A stretch of 64,000 nt of DNA from Saprospiraceae bacterium (GCA_013001975.1 JABDKX010000140.1:1-64000); one strand, 5' to 3'; positions 35,375 through 44,930 are shown, counted from the stretch's first letter. The notes: generated by a model from the sequence alone, not told the origin. Numbers and translations: made by a program.

Positions 35375-35399
35375 TACTTTTGTCTCTCAATTAAGAGAC
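35375..35399 (+). promoter_or_regulatory. Promoter-like -7 element and 6-bp inverted repeat before rlmF
   Basis: TACTTTTG at 35375-35382 matches the Bacteroidota -7 consensus TAnnTTTG. It is followed at once by GTCTCT (35382-35387) and AGAGAC (35394-35399), a perfect 6-bp inverted repeat with a 6-base centre. The start codon is 9 bases further on. The repeat may be a 5'-leader hairpin or an operator. Confidence 0.5.
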
Positions 35400-35408
35400 G
35401 TCAAGAAA

Positions 35409-36284
35409 ATGTCTGAAAAAACCAAACATAAGTTACACAAAAGAAATATTCACAATAAGGAATATGATTTTGACATTTTAGTTAATAATTATCCTGCATT
35501 AAAAACTTTTGTAATTCTAAATAAGAATAATAAACAGACAATAAATTTCTTTGATCCTGACGCTGTCAAAGCACTTAACAAAGCTTTATTGAAGTCTTAT
35601 TACAATATTGAATTTTGGGATATCCCACATGGTTACCTATGTCCTCCTGTTCCCGGACGTGCAGATTACATTCACTACTTAGCTGACTTGTTAGATAAAC
35701 CACAAGCCAAAATTTTAGATATTGGTATTGGCGCTAATTGTATTTACCCTATTGTAGGCGTTCATCTATACGGTTGGACTTTTGTAGGATCTGAAATTGA
35801 TCCCATTGCAATAGAAAATGCAAAATCGATTGTTAGTAACAATCCTATCTTAAAAAATAAAGTTGTAATAAAAAAGCAAACCAATCGCAATGAAATGCTG
35901 TTCGGCATAATTGATAGGAGTGACTTCTTTGACGCTGTAATTTGCAATCCACCATTTCATAACTCAAAGGAAGAAGCTGATAAAGCCAGTAAGCGCAAAC
36001 TGAAAAATCTAACAGGTAAAAGCAATCCTGAATTAATCAAAAATTTCAAAGGATCTAATAATGAACTTTGGTATAAAGGAGGCGAAAAAAAGTTTATCAA
36101 AAAAATAATTAGAGAAAGCATTGTCTTTAAAGATAACGTAGAATGGTTTACGGTATTGGTATCCGCAGGAAAACACTTAACTGCTTTTCAACAAGCATTA
36201 AAAAACATCGATGTCAAAGAAATTAAAATAATTGAGATGGCTCAAGGTCAAAAAAGCAGCCGTATATTAGCTTGGAAATTTTAA
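35409..36284 (+). CDS. rlmF: 23S rRNA (adenine-1618-N6)-methyltransferase
   Basis: The N-terminus HKRNIHNKEYDFDILVNNYPALKTFV, read in pieces, and the SAM-binding ILDIGIGANCIYPIVG are typical of RlmF/YbiN. CNPPFHNS is the NPPF catalytic motif of N6-adenine methyltransferases. FNSKEEA follows as in the family. Length 291 residues is complete. It modifies A1618 of 23S rRNA during ribosome assembly. It is not linked functionally to the damaged kinase before it. Confidence 0.94.
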   Translation: MSEKTKHKLHKRNIHNKEYDFDILVNNYPALKTFVILNKNNKQTINFFDPDAVKALNKALLKSYYNIEFWDIPHGYLCPPVPGRADYIHYLADLLDKPQAKILDIGIGANCIYPIVGVHLYGWTFVGSEIDPIAIENAKSIVSNNPILKNKVVIKKQTNRNEMLFGIIDRSDFFDAVICNPPFHNSKEEADKASKRKLKNLTGKSNPELIKNFKGSNNELWYKGGEKKFIKKIIRESIVFKDNVEWFTVLVSAGKHLTAFQQALKNIDVKEIKIIEMAQGQKSSRILAWKF

Positions 36285-36288
36285 TACA

Positions 36289-37149
36289 TTGAAAAGAACA
36301 TTTTATCTGTATCTTATCTCGTTTTCTTTTATCATCCTATTTGGTTGTAAGCATGAGGAATTGCTTATTGAAGATGAGTCCTATTCTTTCTTTGTTGCTG
36401 GTCACACTTATGGCAATCCAGTCAATTATCAAGAAGGGCTTTATCCAGCATTTGTTAATCAAATTCCAGAATTAAATACGCAATACGATTTTGAGTTTGG
36501 TGTTTTTGCCGGTGATTTCGTTCCATCTCCGACTCAAAATTACATCGATGCCGCATTAACAGATATAGCTAAATTTGACCACCCCATTCATATCGCTGCC
36601 GGTAATCATGATAGAGGGGATCTTTATTTAGAATATTTCAAAGAATACTACTATACTTTTAAAAAAGACAGAACTCAATTTATATTCCTATCACCTACAG
36701 ATTGGAATATAGAGGGTGATCAACTTATTTTCCTCAAAGAAGTGCTTAATGGACTTTCCACGGATGTCGATTATGTTTTTATTATAGTACATGAATTAAT
36801 ATGGTGGTCGCCTGAAAATAAATTTGGCAAGATTAAAATTAATTGGATAGGAAATTATCCAGGAAGTTCAAACTATGAAGAAGAAGTAAAGCCATTACTT
36901 ACTGGTTTAAATCAATCCATTTATTTTATTGCAGGAGATCTAGGTGCGGGTCATACTGTGTCTCCATATATGTATCACAAGGAAGATAACATTACATATA
37001 TTGCAACAGGGATGGGTGGTGGTAAAGAAGATAATTTTCTTATCATTGATTTCTTAGATAATAAGAATTTTACATTCTCATTAAAAGGTTTTAATGATCA
37101 AGGCATTTATGACTTAGCAGTTTTGGAAGATTTCAAATTGCCCGAATGA
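36289..37149 (+). CDS. Calcineurin-like metallophosphoesterase, lipoprotein
   Basis: The TTG start opens a lipoprotein signal (FIILFGC), which supports this start. GVFAGDF, AAGNHDRG, IIVHELIW and IAGDLGAGHT are metallophosphoesterase motifs in order. The first motif, normally D-x-H, reads VAGHTYG and lacks the Asp, so one metal ligand may be supplied differently. The protein is exported and membrane-anchored. The substrate is unknown. It starts 4 bases after rlmF, but functional coupling is unlikely. Confidence 0.78.
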   Translation: MKRTFYLYLISFSFIILFGCKHEELLIEDESYSFFVAGHTYGNPVNYQEGLYPAFVNQIPELNTQYDFEFGVFAGDFVPSPTQNYIDAALTDIAKFDHPIHIAAGNHDRGDLYLEYFKEYYYTFKKDRTQFIFLSPTDWNIEGDQLIFLKEVLNGLSTDVDYVFIIVHELIWWSPENKFGKIKINWIGNYPGSSNYEEEVKPLLTGLNQSIYFIAGDLGAGHTVSPYMYHKEDNITYIATGMGGGKEDNFLIIDFLDNKNFTFSLKGFNDQGIYDLAVLEDFKLPE

Positions 37150-37250
37150 TTATATTATTAAGTTTTAGATACCCAATTAATTTTAAACATATTTACACTA
37201 AAATATAATTATTTTAGACCCAACATCGTTTAAGTCCAATTAATCAAAAT

Positions 37251-38066
37251 ATGAAAACATTACGATTACTTTTTGCTTTTGTGTGCTTCTCAAGCTCAGT
37301 ACAAAGTCAAAGTCATATTGATCATCATTTCCATATTTATAATTGGGATTGGCAAAAAGATGGATATATATTAACAGGATCATTATTTGCCTGGGGAGGC
37401 AGTCAACTTTTAAAAGCCAGCGCTGATAAAATAACATTATCTGACCTTCCTACCAGAGACCCAATGAATCTTTGGGGTATTGATCGAGGCGCTACAGAAA
37501 ATTATTCTCTGGATGCACAGAAATGGAGCGACGTGTTTTTATACAGCTCGTTTCTTTTACCATTTACGCATTACACAGGGCTTAAGTGTAGAAAGCAAGG
37601 ATTTATAGTAGCAGGAATGGCATTCGAAACTTTCTTAATAAATGATGCTATAACGAATACATTAAAAGCATTAACTAAGAGATTCAGGCCATTCACCTAC
37701 AATTCAGAAGTTTCCAATGAAATCAAACTTAGTAATGGAGCACGATATTCGTTCGCATCGGGACACGCTTCAAATACTGCAGCTTTAGGTTTCTTTTCTG
37801 CTAAAGTATTTAGTGACTTATATCCACATAGTAAATGGAAACCAGTAATTTGGACATTGGGTGTGACACTTCCTGCGATGACAGGCTACCTGAGATATCG
37901 TGCAGGTAAACATTTTCCTACTGATATTATTGCTGGATATGCCCTTGGCGCAACCATCGGTTATTTAGTACCTCATTTTCATAAGGTTTCAAATGATGAC
38001 CTTTCATTAAATCTTATTCCTGTGCAAAATGGTATGATGCTTTCATTTACCAAGACTTTGAAGTAG
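37251..38066 (+). CDS. PAP2-family phosphatase
   Basis: The three PAP2 signature blocks are visible: KALTKRFRPF (K-x6-R-P), ASGHASNT (SGH) and LRYRAGKHFPTD (R-x5-H-x3-D). A signal peptide precedes a 271-residue body with several hydrophobic segments. The family hydrolyses lipid phosphates or undecaprenyl pyrophosphate near the membrane. It stands 100 bases after the phosphoesterase gene. Confidence 0.92.
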   Translation: MKTLRLLFAFVCFSSSVQSQSHIDHHFHIYNWDWQKDGYILTGSLFAWGGSQLLKASADKITLSDLPTRDPMNLWGIDRGATENYSLDAQKWSDVFLYSSFLLPFTHYTGLKCRKQGFIVAGMAFETFLINDAITNTLKALTKRFRPFTYNSEVSNEIKLSNGARYSFASGHASNTAALGFFSAKVFSDLYPHSKWKPVIWTLGVTLPAMTGYLRYRAGKHFPTDIIAGYALGATIGYLVPHFHKVSNDDLSLNLIPVQNGMMLSFTKTLK

Positions 38067-38188
38067 AATATCGCCTGCTAAATTAATAGTCCATGACAGT
38101 ATTAGAAAAAATATTTCCTTGGTTAAAAAAAATCAAATTGAGACTATTAAAATTATTAACTACCTTGCTTCAAATTAAATAATTAGCA

Positions 38189-39388
38189 TTGAAAAAGTGG
38201 TTTAAATTTCTGAGCATTATCTTAATAATTTTTCTAGCTTTTAATATTACCAAGATTAAAAGACTACATAAAACAATATGTTTATTTGATGAAGATCAAA
38301 TTGTACAAAACTTCCAGAATATGGAAACATTGTACCCGTCAACTAAACTATCTAAATCAACCAATCCTCTTAAACTTATAGAAAATAAAACCTATAAACT
38401 CAATGGTCAATTTACTTTTAAAAACCATACTTATGATATTAATCAATATCTAGAAGATACCAGAACTGAAGGGTTATTGATTATTCACAGAGATACCATA
38501 ATTTATGAAAACTACTGGAATGATTTAAAGCAAAATGAAAACCACATATCATGGTCAATGGCTAAGTCGTTTATGGGAACTTTAATCGGTATATATTTTG
38601 AAAAAGGACTTTTTAAACTCGATGAGACGGTGACAAAATATTTACCTTCATTGAATGGTTCAGGCTATGAAGATGTCACCATAAAAAACCTACTTGAAAT
38701 GAGTTCAGGTGTTAGGTTTGATGAAGATTATGGCGCATTTAACTCAGATATAAACAGATTTGGAAGAGCCTTCGCATTAGGTTCTTCATTAGAAGCTTTT
38801 GCAAAGACACTTACTAAAGAAAAAGAACAAGGTCAATTCAATCATTATGTCAGTATAGATACTCAAGTATTAGGACTTTTACTTTCTGAAATCACTGGCA
38901 AATCCATAACCGAATTAACACAAGAGCATATTTGGGAACCGTTAGGTATGGAACATGATGGATATTGGTTGGTTGATAATGAAAATATGGAAGTTGTCTT
39001 AGGTGGCTTAAACGCCAGCCTAAGAGATTTTGCCAAATTAGGGTTGCTGTATAAAAATTATGGTAAGCTTAACAATCACCATGTTATTGATTCAAATTGG
39101 GTAGCTGATGCAACAACACCTAGTGCGCCTCATCTTATGCCAGGAGAAATTCCTTTTTCATCAAACATTCATGGCTATGGTTACCAATGGTGGATCCCAC
39201 AAAATAATACCACCTGTTTTGCTATGGGAGGCATTTATAATCAATATGTTTATGTTGATCCTGTTCACGATGTTGTAATAACTAAATTATCAGCAAATCA
39301 TAAATTTAAAAAAGAAGGGACCATAACAAAAGATATACACTTTGTTATGTTTGATGAAATCATAAAAAACATAGTTAATAACAGATAA
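38189..39388 (+). CDS. Beta-lactamase-fold serine hydrolase (class C/esterase type)
   Basis: SMAKSFMG provides the catalytic S-x-x-K motif near residues 128-131. YVSIDTQVLG takes the place of the Y-x-N/S motif. HGYGYQWWIPQ and the later structure match CubicO/EstB-like hydrolases. A TTG start begins an N-terminal hydrophobic helix (residues 5-22), so the enzyme is probably membrane-anchored in the periplasm. 399 residues is a normal length. It lies 38 bases before an alpha/beta hydrolase. Substrate is unknown; it may act on amide or ester bonds. Confidence 0.86.
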   Translation: MKKWFKFLSIILIIFLAFNITKIKRLHKTICLFDEDQIVQNFQNMETLYPSTKLSKSTNPLKLIENKTYKLNGQFTFKNHTYDINQYLEDTRTEGLLIIHRDTIIYENYWNDLKQNENHISWSMAKSFMGTLIGIYFEKGLFKLDETVTKYLPSLNGSGYEDVTIKNLLEMSSGVRFDEDYGAFNSDINRFGRAFALGSSLEAFAKTLTKEKEQGQFNHYVSIDTQVLGLLLSEITGKSITELTQEHIWEPLGMEHDGYWLVDNENMEVVLGGLNASLRDFAKLGLLYKNYGKLNNHHVIDSNWVADATTPSAPHLMPGEIPFSSNIHGYGYQWWIPQNNTTCFAMGGIYNQYVYVDPVHDVVITKLSANHKFKKEGTITKDIHFVMFDEIIKNIVNNR

Positions 39389-39426
39389 TCTTATAAACTT
39401 TGTGACAATTATACTGTTTCAATAAC

Positions 39427-40206
39427 ATGCTGCATTACACAACACATAAACACAAAACTTCGGAAGAATGGGTGACATTTATCCATGGTGCAGGTGGCAG
39501 CAGTTCTATTTGGTATAAGCAAATAAGAGAATTTAAAAAGCACTTTAATGTCTTGCTTGTTGATTTAAGAGGGCATGGAAAATCTAAAGCTCCAATTTAT
39601 CAAAAACTAAAACAATATAGTTTTAATGTTATTGGCAACGATATTATTGAAGTATTAGATCATTTAAAAATTAAGTCTACTCACTTTGTAGGCATTTCTT
39701 TAGGAACGATCATCATCAGAGAAATAACAGAAAGATTTCCTGAACGCTCTAAAAGCTTGATCATGGGTGGTGCTATAATGAAAATGAATTTGAGAGGTCA
39801 AATACTAATGAGATTGGGTGTCTTGCTCAAGTCTGTAATTCCATATCTATTGCTTTATAAATTATTCGCGTTTATTATAATGCCTAAAAGTAAGCACAAA
39901 GAATCAAGGTCATTATTTATTAATGAAGCTAAAAAGCTTTACCAAAAAGAATTTAAACGTTGGTTTACTTTGGTATCGCAAGTCAATCCTTTATTATCAC
40001 TATTTAGATTTAAAGATAGTGGCATTCCTACCTTATATGTTATGGGCTCAGAAGATTATATGTTTCTCCCCTCCATTTCAAAACTCGTAAAAGATCATTT
40101 GTCCTCTACCCTTCTTGTTATCCCAGATTGTGGTCATGTTGTTAATGTTGATGCGCCAAAAGTTTTTAATAAGGAAACAATCAGTTTCATTCAAAACTTA
40201 AAATAG
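39427..40206 (+). CDS. Alpha/beta hydrolase
   Basis: FIHGAGGSSSIW is the oxyanion-hole region, VGISLGT the nucleophile elbow (G-x-S-x-G), GSEDYMFLP the acid position and PDCGHVVNVDAP the His. Thus the Ser, Asp and His triad is complete. The 259-residue length is that of small cytoplasmic hydrolases of the same broad type as 3-oxoadipate enol-lactonases, but no substrate can be given. It is in a same-strand run from the serine hydrolase to the gamma-glutamyltransferase. Confidence 0.86.
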   Translation: MLHYTTHKHKTSEEWVTFIHGAGGSSSIWYKQIREFKKHFNVLLVDLRGHGKSKAPIYQKLKQYSFNVIGNDIIEVLDHLKIKSTHFVGISLGTIIIREITERFPERSKSLIMGGAIMKMNLRGQILMRLGVLLKSVIPYLLLYKLFAFIIMPKSKHKESRSLFINEAKKLYQKEFKRWFTLVSQVNPLLSLFRFKDSGIPTLYVMGSEDYMFLPSISKLVKDHLSSTLLVIPDCGHVVNVDAPKVFNKETISFIQNLK

Positions 40207-40243
40207 ATTACTTTTAAAGTTTAATTCAATATTTCTTAATCGA

Positions 40244-41719
40244 ATGAGTACATCAGCCATTTCAGCTGGCCACGAAGTCACCTTACAACTTGCCCAAGAA
40301 ATATTAAAAATGGGAGGCAATGCATTTGATGCAGCTATAACGGCACATCTGGCAATGTATATAACAGAACCTTGCATGGCTTCCGCGGGAGCTGGTGGAT
40401 TTGCGTTATGTCATACCCCCAATTCAAGAGTTCAAATGTTGGATTTCTTTACCCAAACACCATTGGAAAAGAGAAAAATTAAAGATCTCGACTTTTATCC
40501 GATCCAAGTAAACTTTGGTAACGAAAATGAGGAATTTCATGTTGGTGCAGCGTCTATGGCAACCCCAGGTTCGATAGCCGCCATTTTTGAACTTCACAGA
40601 AAATTGGGTTCATTGCCTATGGATGTTCTCATAGATCCTGTTTTAGATTTGGCCAAAAACGGTGTCATCTTAAATACTTTTCAAAAGATTGATTTGGACT
40701 TACTTGAGCCTATTTTTAAAAACGATCCGTCCGTTAGAAACATTTTTTTTAAAGAAGGTAAACTTTTAAATGAAGGTGATCTGTTATACTTTCCACATTT
40801 TGCAGATTTTTTAGAATTTTTGAAAAAAGAAAAAGACGAAGGATTTTATAAAGGTGAGATCGGTAAAAAAATCGCAGATTATGCGCAAGAACAAGGTGGT
40901 TTTTTACAACGAAAAGATTTTGAAAATTATAAAGCTTATTGGCGACCAACAATAACTGCAAAGCACTTTGGTCATGAAGTACATCTACCTAACGGTCCGT
41001 CTATAGGTGGCGCAATCATGTTCGTACTTTTGTCTAATTTCGAAAAATTTGATGGCAATTGGCTCAAGGCTATTTCTCAAACACTTCAAGAATGCAAAAG
41101 TATTTCTGGAATCGAATTCCAAATAAGAAACAGATACCCTTCAATGGCTTTTGATTTACACGGTAAAACTAACGCTACTAAAGGAACGTCCCATTTTAAC
41201 ATTATTGACAAATGGAATAATGCCATAAGTTTGACATGTTCTTTAGGAGAAGGTGCAGGATATTTTATTCCAGGCACTGATATGCAAATGAACAATATGC
41301 TGGGTGAATCCTTTCTTTTACCGAATGGCTTTCACAGCTGGGTTCCAAATACCAGATTAAATTCGATGATGACGCCAACAATGGTGTTAGATCAACAACA
41401 TCAAATAAAATATATAGGTGGTTCAGGCGGTGCTGGCAGAATCCCTTACATGATCGCACAAGTCTTAGAAAAAATATTTAACTTAAACTTTTCATTAGAT
41501 AATGCGACCGAAGCACCTAGAATATATGTTCACGACAGTACCGTACATTTTGAACAGGGCTTTAATATTGATAGAAAGATGTTAGATATGCACCACAATG
41601 AATGGAATGAAAAATCATTGTTTTTTGGCGGTGTCCATTCCATATTTATGGATGAAAGAATGAATAAAATTGCAAAGGGTGACTCGAGAAGATATGGTGT
41701 TGGTCACTCAATTAAATAA
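40244..41719 (+). CDS. Gamma-glutamyltransferase-family protein without signal peptide
   Basis: The N-terminal MGGNAFDAAITAHLAMYITEPCMASAGAGGF is the large-subunit start of the family. Later comes KGTSHFNIID with Thr315 at the position of the N-terminal nucleophile created by self-cleavage. SGGAGRIPY follows near the C-terminus. The usual signal peptide and some of the N-terminal region of exported enzymes are absent, so this 491-residue version should be cytoplasmic. It may be a gamma-glutamyl or Ntn-type amidohydrolase with another substrate. It starts 37 bases after the alpha/beta hydrolase. Confidence 0.85.
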   Translation: MSTSAISAGHEVTLQLAQEILKMGGNAFDAAITAHLAMYITEPCMASAGAGGFALCHTPNSRVQMLDFFTQTPLEKRKIKDLDFYPIQVNFGNENEEFHVGAASMATPGSIAAIFELHRKLGSLPMDVLIDPVLDLAKNGVILNTFQKIDLDLLEPIFKNDPSVRNIFFKEGKLLNEGDLLYFPHFADFLEFLKKEKDEGFYKGEIGKKIADYAQEQGGFLQRKDFENYKAYWRPTITAKHFGHEVHLPNGPSIGGAIMFVLLSNFEKFDGNWLKAISQTLQECKSISGIEFQIRNRYPSMAFDLHGKTNATKGTSHFNIIDKWNNAISLTCSLGEGAGYFIPGTDMQMNNMLGESFLLPNGFHSWVPNTRLNSMMTPTMVLDQQHQIKYIGGSGGAGRIPYMIAQVLEKIFNLNFSLDNATEAPRIYVHDSTVHFEQGFNIDRKMLDMHHNEWNEKSLFFGGVHSIFMDERMNKIAKGDSRRYGVGHSIK

Positions 41720-41726
41720 AGATTAA

Positions 41727-42905
41727 ATGATTACTGGAATCTTTTATGCTTTAATAGGAATTGCAATCATAATCTTGATGCGATCTGTAACGACCTTTGT
41801 TCATGAAATGGGTCATGCTATTCCAGCACTTTTATTCACAAAAGACGATGTGATTGTGTGCCTTGGATCGTATGCAGATGTTTCAGGAAGCAAGGCTATA
41901 AAAATTGGTCGACTCATTATTTATTTTAGGCTGAATGTTTTTGGTTGGAAAATTGGTTTATGTAGTCACAAACCAATCAATAATTACCTCCATGAAATGA
42001 TCGTTATTTTGGGTGGACCATTTGCAAGCCTTTGCTTAGCAATCGTTACTTTGATTTTAGTTTTAGGAAATAATTTAAATGATGGATTAATGTCACTAGC
42101 GACTTTATTTATCTTATCAACTGGATTTGATTTCTTCACAAATATTATCCCAACAAATAATGCATTATATCTTTTTAATGGAAACATAACTTATAATGAT
42201 GGTCAACAATTTGTTAACCTTTGGCGAAAATCAAATTTACCTGAAGCTTTTTTTAAAGCTAAAGAAGCATTCAATAATGAAGACTATAAAACTGCAAAAG
42301 ATTTACTTGAATCGCTTATAGATCAGAATTATATTAAAGACAATATCAACAGATTATTGATCGACACATATATTAAGCTTGGGGAGTTCGATAACGCCAT
42401 CGATAACATGACTAAATATAGTTCTGAGAAAAAACTAAAAACTGAAGACAATGCAAAAATTGCTTATATTTTTTATGAATTAGGAGCCTATGAAAAAGCA
42501 TTAAATTATATTGACAATGCCATTCATTATGATTATAAAAATGCATTTCATTTGTATCAAAGAGGGCTGATAAAAGAAAAACTTGAAGATTATAATGGTG
42601 CTGTAATTGATTATCGAGCCGCTGCCACATACAATGAAGGATATGCTGATCCTTATGCCAGTATGGGTAGAGTTTATTTTGCGATGGGAGAAAAAGCAAC
42701 CGCGAAAGAATTTTTAGATATCGCCATTCAGTTAGATAACAATCAGCCTGATGCTCATTACTACCTTGGCAAATATTATGATGATAAAAATGAGACACAA
42801 TCTGCTTATGATCATTTCTTACAAGCTGAAAAACTAGGGTGTAAAGAACATGGCTTAGAATTTTATCTTGCTAACTTAGATTCAGATTTAAAAAACAAAT
42901 CATGA
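41727..42905 (+). CDS. M50-like membrane metalloprotease with TPR repeats
   Basis: HEMGH at residues 26-30, in a membrane helix, is the zinc motif of site-2 protease (M50) enzymes. The second motif may be the FFTNIIPTNN segment near residue 135, close to the family's N-x-x-P-x(3)-D region. Hydrophobic segments lie at 5-35, 85-110 and 115-140. Residues from about 165 on form TPR units (DYKTAKDLLESLIDQNY, AYEKALNYIDNAIHYD, DYNGAVIDYRAA and others). A C-terminal TPR region on a membrane protease suggests substrate docking. It starts 7 bases after the preceding gene and overlaps the next by 4 bases. Confidence 0.78.
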   Translation: MITGIFYALIGIAIIILMRSVTTFVHEMGHAIPALLFTKDDVIVCLGSYADVSGSKAIKIGRLIIYFRLNVFGWKIGLCSHKPINNYLHEMIVILGGPFASLCLAIVTLILVLGNNLNDGLMSLATLFILSTGFDFFTNIIPTNNALYLFNGNITYNDGQQFVNLWRKSNLPEAFFKAKEAFNNEDYKTAKDLLESLIDQNYIKDNINRLLIDTYIKLGEFDNAIDNMTKYSSEKKLKTEDNAKIAYIFYELGAYEKALNYIDNAIHYDYKNAFHLYQRGLIKEKLEDYNGAVIDYRAAATYNEGYADPYASMGRVYFAMGEKATAKEFLDIAIQLDNNQPDAHYYLGKYYDDKNETQSAYDHFLQAEKLGCKEHGLEFYLANLDSDLKNKS

Positions 42906-43309
42906 GTGAAGCAGAAGAAGTTCTTGACAAACTTAAAATCATGGTTCTGGAAGGAAAAGAATCTCATGAGATTGACAAGGCGCTAACTTCATTTAGACTA
43001 AAAGAAGAAGACAGAAAAATAGTTTTTAAGCAAATTCAAGAATTTCAAGTTGATCAGCTTCTTGAAAAGCAACAAAATGAAAAAGCTTTTAATCTAAAAC
43101 TAATTGGATATCTGTTTTTAGGGGTTGGCATTTTAATTACTTTGATCAGTGCATCTTTTATGGAAGGCAAAATTCTTCTAGCTTATGGTCTTATTTTAAC
43201 TGGTGTCTGGATTATTTTAAAAAGACAGACCAAACCTTTTACAGGTCATGACGAGGAGAATGGTAAAAAGAAATCACTCTTTGAAAAAGGATTATTTAAA
43301 AAATTCTGA
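42902..43309 (+). CDS. Small double-span membrane protein of unknown function
   Basis: No family recognised. The first 65 residues are charged and helical, then two hydrophobic segments appear at about 67-85 and 90-106, followed by a Lys-rich tail. It overlaps the M50-type gene by 4 bases (ATGA) and the following acetyltransferase by one base, so it is clearly co-translated with them. It may assist the protease but nothing proves this. Confidence 0.75.
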   Translation: MSEAEEVLDKLKIMVLEGKESHEIDKALTSFRLKEEDRKIVFKQIQEFQVDQLLEKQQNEKAFNLKLIGYLFLGVGILITLISASFMEGKILLAYGLILTGVWIILKRQTKPFTGHDEENGKKKSLFEKGLFKKF

Positions 43310-43839
43310 TGAACATTCAAATAAGACAGGAAATACAACAAGATATTCCTTTCGTACAACATGTGATTAGAGAAGCTTTCACAAATGAACCATTTAGTGA
43401 CCAAAGTGAACACTTGTTAGTTTCAAGGTTACGGAATTCAAAAGAATTTATTCCTAAACTATCATTGGTTGCTGTGGTCAATGATGATATAGTCGGACAT
43501 ATTCTTTTTTCAAAATTATCTGTCATTCAAAATGAAAATAAAATACACGAAGGTCTTGCTTTAGCACCGGTTTCTGTTTCTCCCGCCTATCAAAAAATGG
43601 GCGTAGGTACAGCGCTGATTAAAAAAGGTCATTCAATTGCCAGAAGCCTTGGATTCCCTTTTGTGATCTTGGTAGGACATGAACATTATTATTTAAAATT
43701 TGGATATAAACATCTGAAAGAAAATATTTCATTTCCTTTCGATGTACCCAGACAAAATTGCTTTGGTATTTCCTTCTTCAACGATGCTCTTACACATATT
43801 AGTGGCACTATTCAATATGATGAAGCCTTTCTTTTGTAA
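43309..43839 (+). CDS. GNAT-family N-acetyltransferase (YhbS-like)
   Basis: The core GLALAPVSVSPAYQKMGVGTALIKKG is a clear GNAT acyl-CoA-binding motif with Q-x-x-G-V-G. FVILVGHEHYYLKFGYKHL follows. The layout is close to YhbS-type acetyltransferases. 176 residues is normal length. It overlaps the previous gene by one base (TGATG), indicating translational coupling. About 90 AT-rich bases with a 10-bp palindrome TTGTTAACAA at 43886-43895 separate it from holA. Confidence 0.88.
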   Translation: MNIQIRQEIQQDIPFVQHVIREAFTNEPFSDQSEHLLVSRLRNSKEFIPKLSLVAVVNDDIVGHILFSKLSVIQNENKIHEGLALAPVSVSPAYQKMGVGTALIKKGHSIARSLGFPFVILVGHEHYYLKFGYKHLKENISFPFDVPRQNCFGISFFNDALTHISGTIQYDEAFLL

Positions 43840-43928
43840 AGAGGCCATCATCAATGTTTCTAATCATCAACAATCACATACTTAGTTGTTAACAATATGA
43901 TTACGAGTAGATTTTATATTTTTGAGCT

Positions 43929-44930
43929 GTGGATTATAAAAAAATATTAGCCAACCTAAAAAAGAAAGATTACGCTCCAGTATATTTTCTTCAAGGCGAA
44001 GAATCTTACTTCATTGATCAAATTGTTGATTATATAGATAAAGAGATTTTAACTGAAGGGGAGAAATCATTTAATCAAGTGGTGCTTTATGGCAAAGAAA
44101 CTGACTTCAAACAAGTTGTTGATCAAGCCATGCAGTTTCCAATGATGGCTGCTTATCGGGTTGTCATAGTTAAAGAAGCCCAATCCATGTCAAGTTTGGA
44201 AAAATTATCAAGCTATATTGATAATCCTTCAACTCAAACAATTTTGGTTTTAGCCCATAAGCATAAAAAGTTCGATAAACGAAAAAAAGCATTCTGGGCA
44301 GCACTTAAAAAGAATGCTGTAGTTCTCGAAACTAAAAAACTGTATGACAACCAAGTTCCGGCTCACATCATAGCCAAGTCTAAAGAAAACAACTTAAGGA
44401 TTGATAATAAAACTGCTTTCATTCTTTCTGAACACTTAGGCAATGATCTGAGTAAAATTGCAAACGAAATTGAAAAATTAGCACTTAACATTCCAGCAGG
44501 TTCAACCATTGACTTGAACCACATTCAACAATTTGTTGGGATAAGTAAAGACTATAATGTTTTTGAATTGCAAAAAGCTATCGGAGCAAAAAATAAAAAG
44601 AAGGCTTATGCCATAGTAAAATACTTTGCTCAAAACAGTAAAGCAAACCCGATTCAAAGAAATATCGGTAGTTTTTACAATTACTTCAGCACGCTTTTTT
44701 TATCCAAGAAATTCGAAAAAGCAGATGATCGCACTTTTGCATCCAAGGTTAGAGTCAACCCTTACTTTGCTAAAGACTATAAAGCTGCAGCATCCAATTA
44801 TACCTTACCACAAATAAAAAGGGCATTCAAACTTATTCATGCGATGGATAAAGCATCAAAAGGTGTTGAAACAAGACGCTCAAATGAAATGGGTATTTAC
44901 CAAGAATTCCTGTTCAAACTATTTGCGTAA
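43929..44930 (+). CDS. holA: DNA polymerase III delta subunit
   Basis: The N-terminal YFLQGEESYFIDQIVDYI and the AAYRVVIVKEAQSM segment are typical for HolA, the clamp-loader subunit that opens the sliding clamp. Length 333 residues matches. The start is GTG at 43929, where the conserved N-terminus begins. The 3' end overlaps the convergent small membrane protein gene by 12 bases. Confidence 0.9.
   Translation: MDYKKILANLKKKDYAPVYFLQGEESYFIDQIVDYIDKEILTEGEKSFNQVVLYGKETDFKQVVDQAMQFPMMAAYRVVIVKEAQSMSSLEKLSSYIDNPSTQTILVLAHKHKKFDKRKKAFWAALKKNAVVLETKKLYDNQVPAHIIAKSKENNLRIDNKTAFILSEHLGNDLSKIANEIEKLALNIPAGSTIDLNHIQQFVGISKDYNVFELQKAIGAKNKKKAYAIVKYFAQNSKANPIQRNIGSFYNYFSTLFLSKKFEKADDRTFASKVRVNPYFAKDYKAAASNYTLPQIKRAFKLIHAMDKASKGVETRRSNEMGIYQEFLFKLFA

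Noticed and set aside
43886-43895. TTGTTAACAA palindrome before holA
   Set aside because: A 10-bp AT-rich palindrome is expected by chance in a window of this size and composition; mentioned only in passing.
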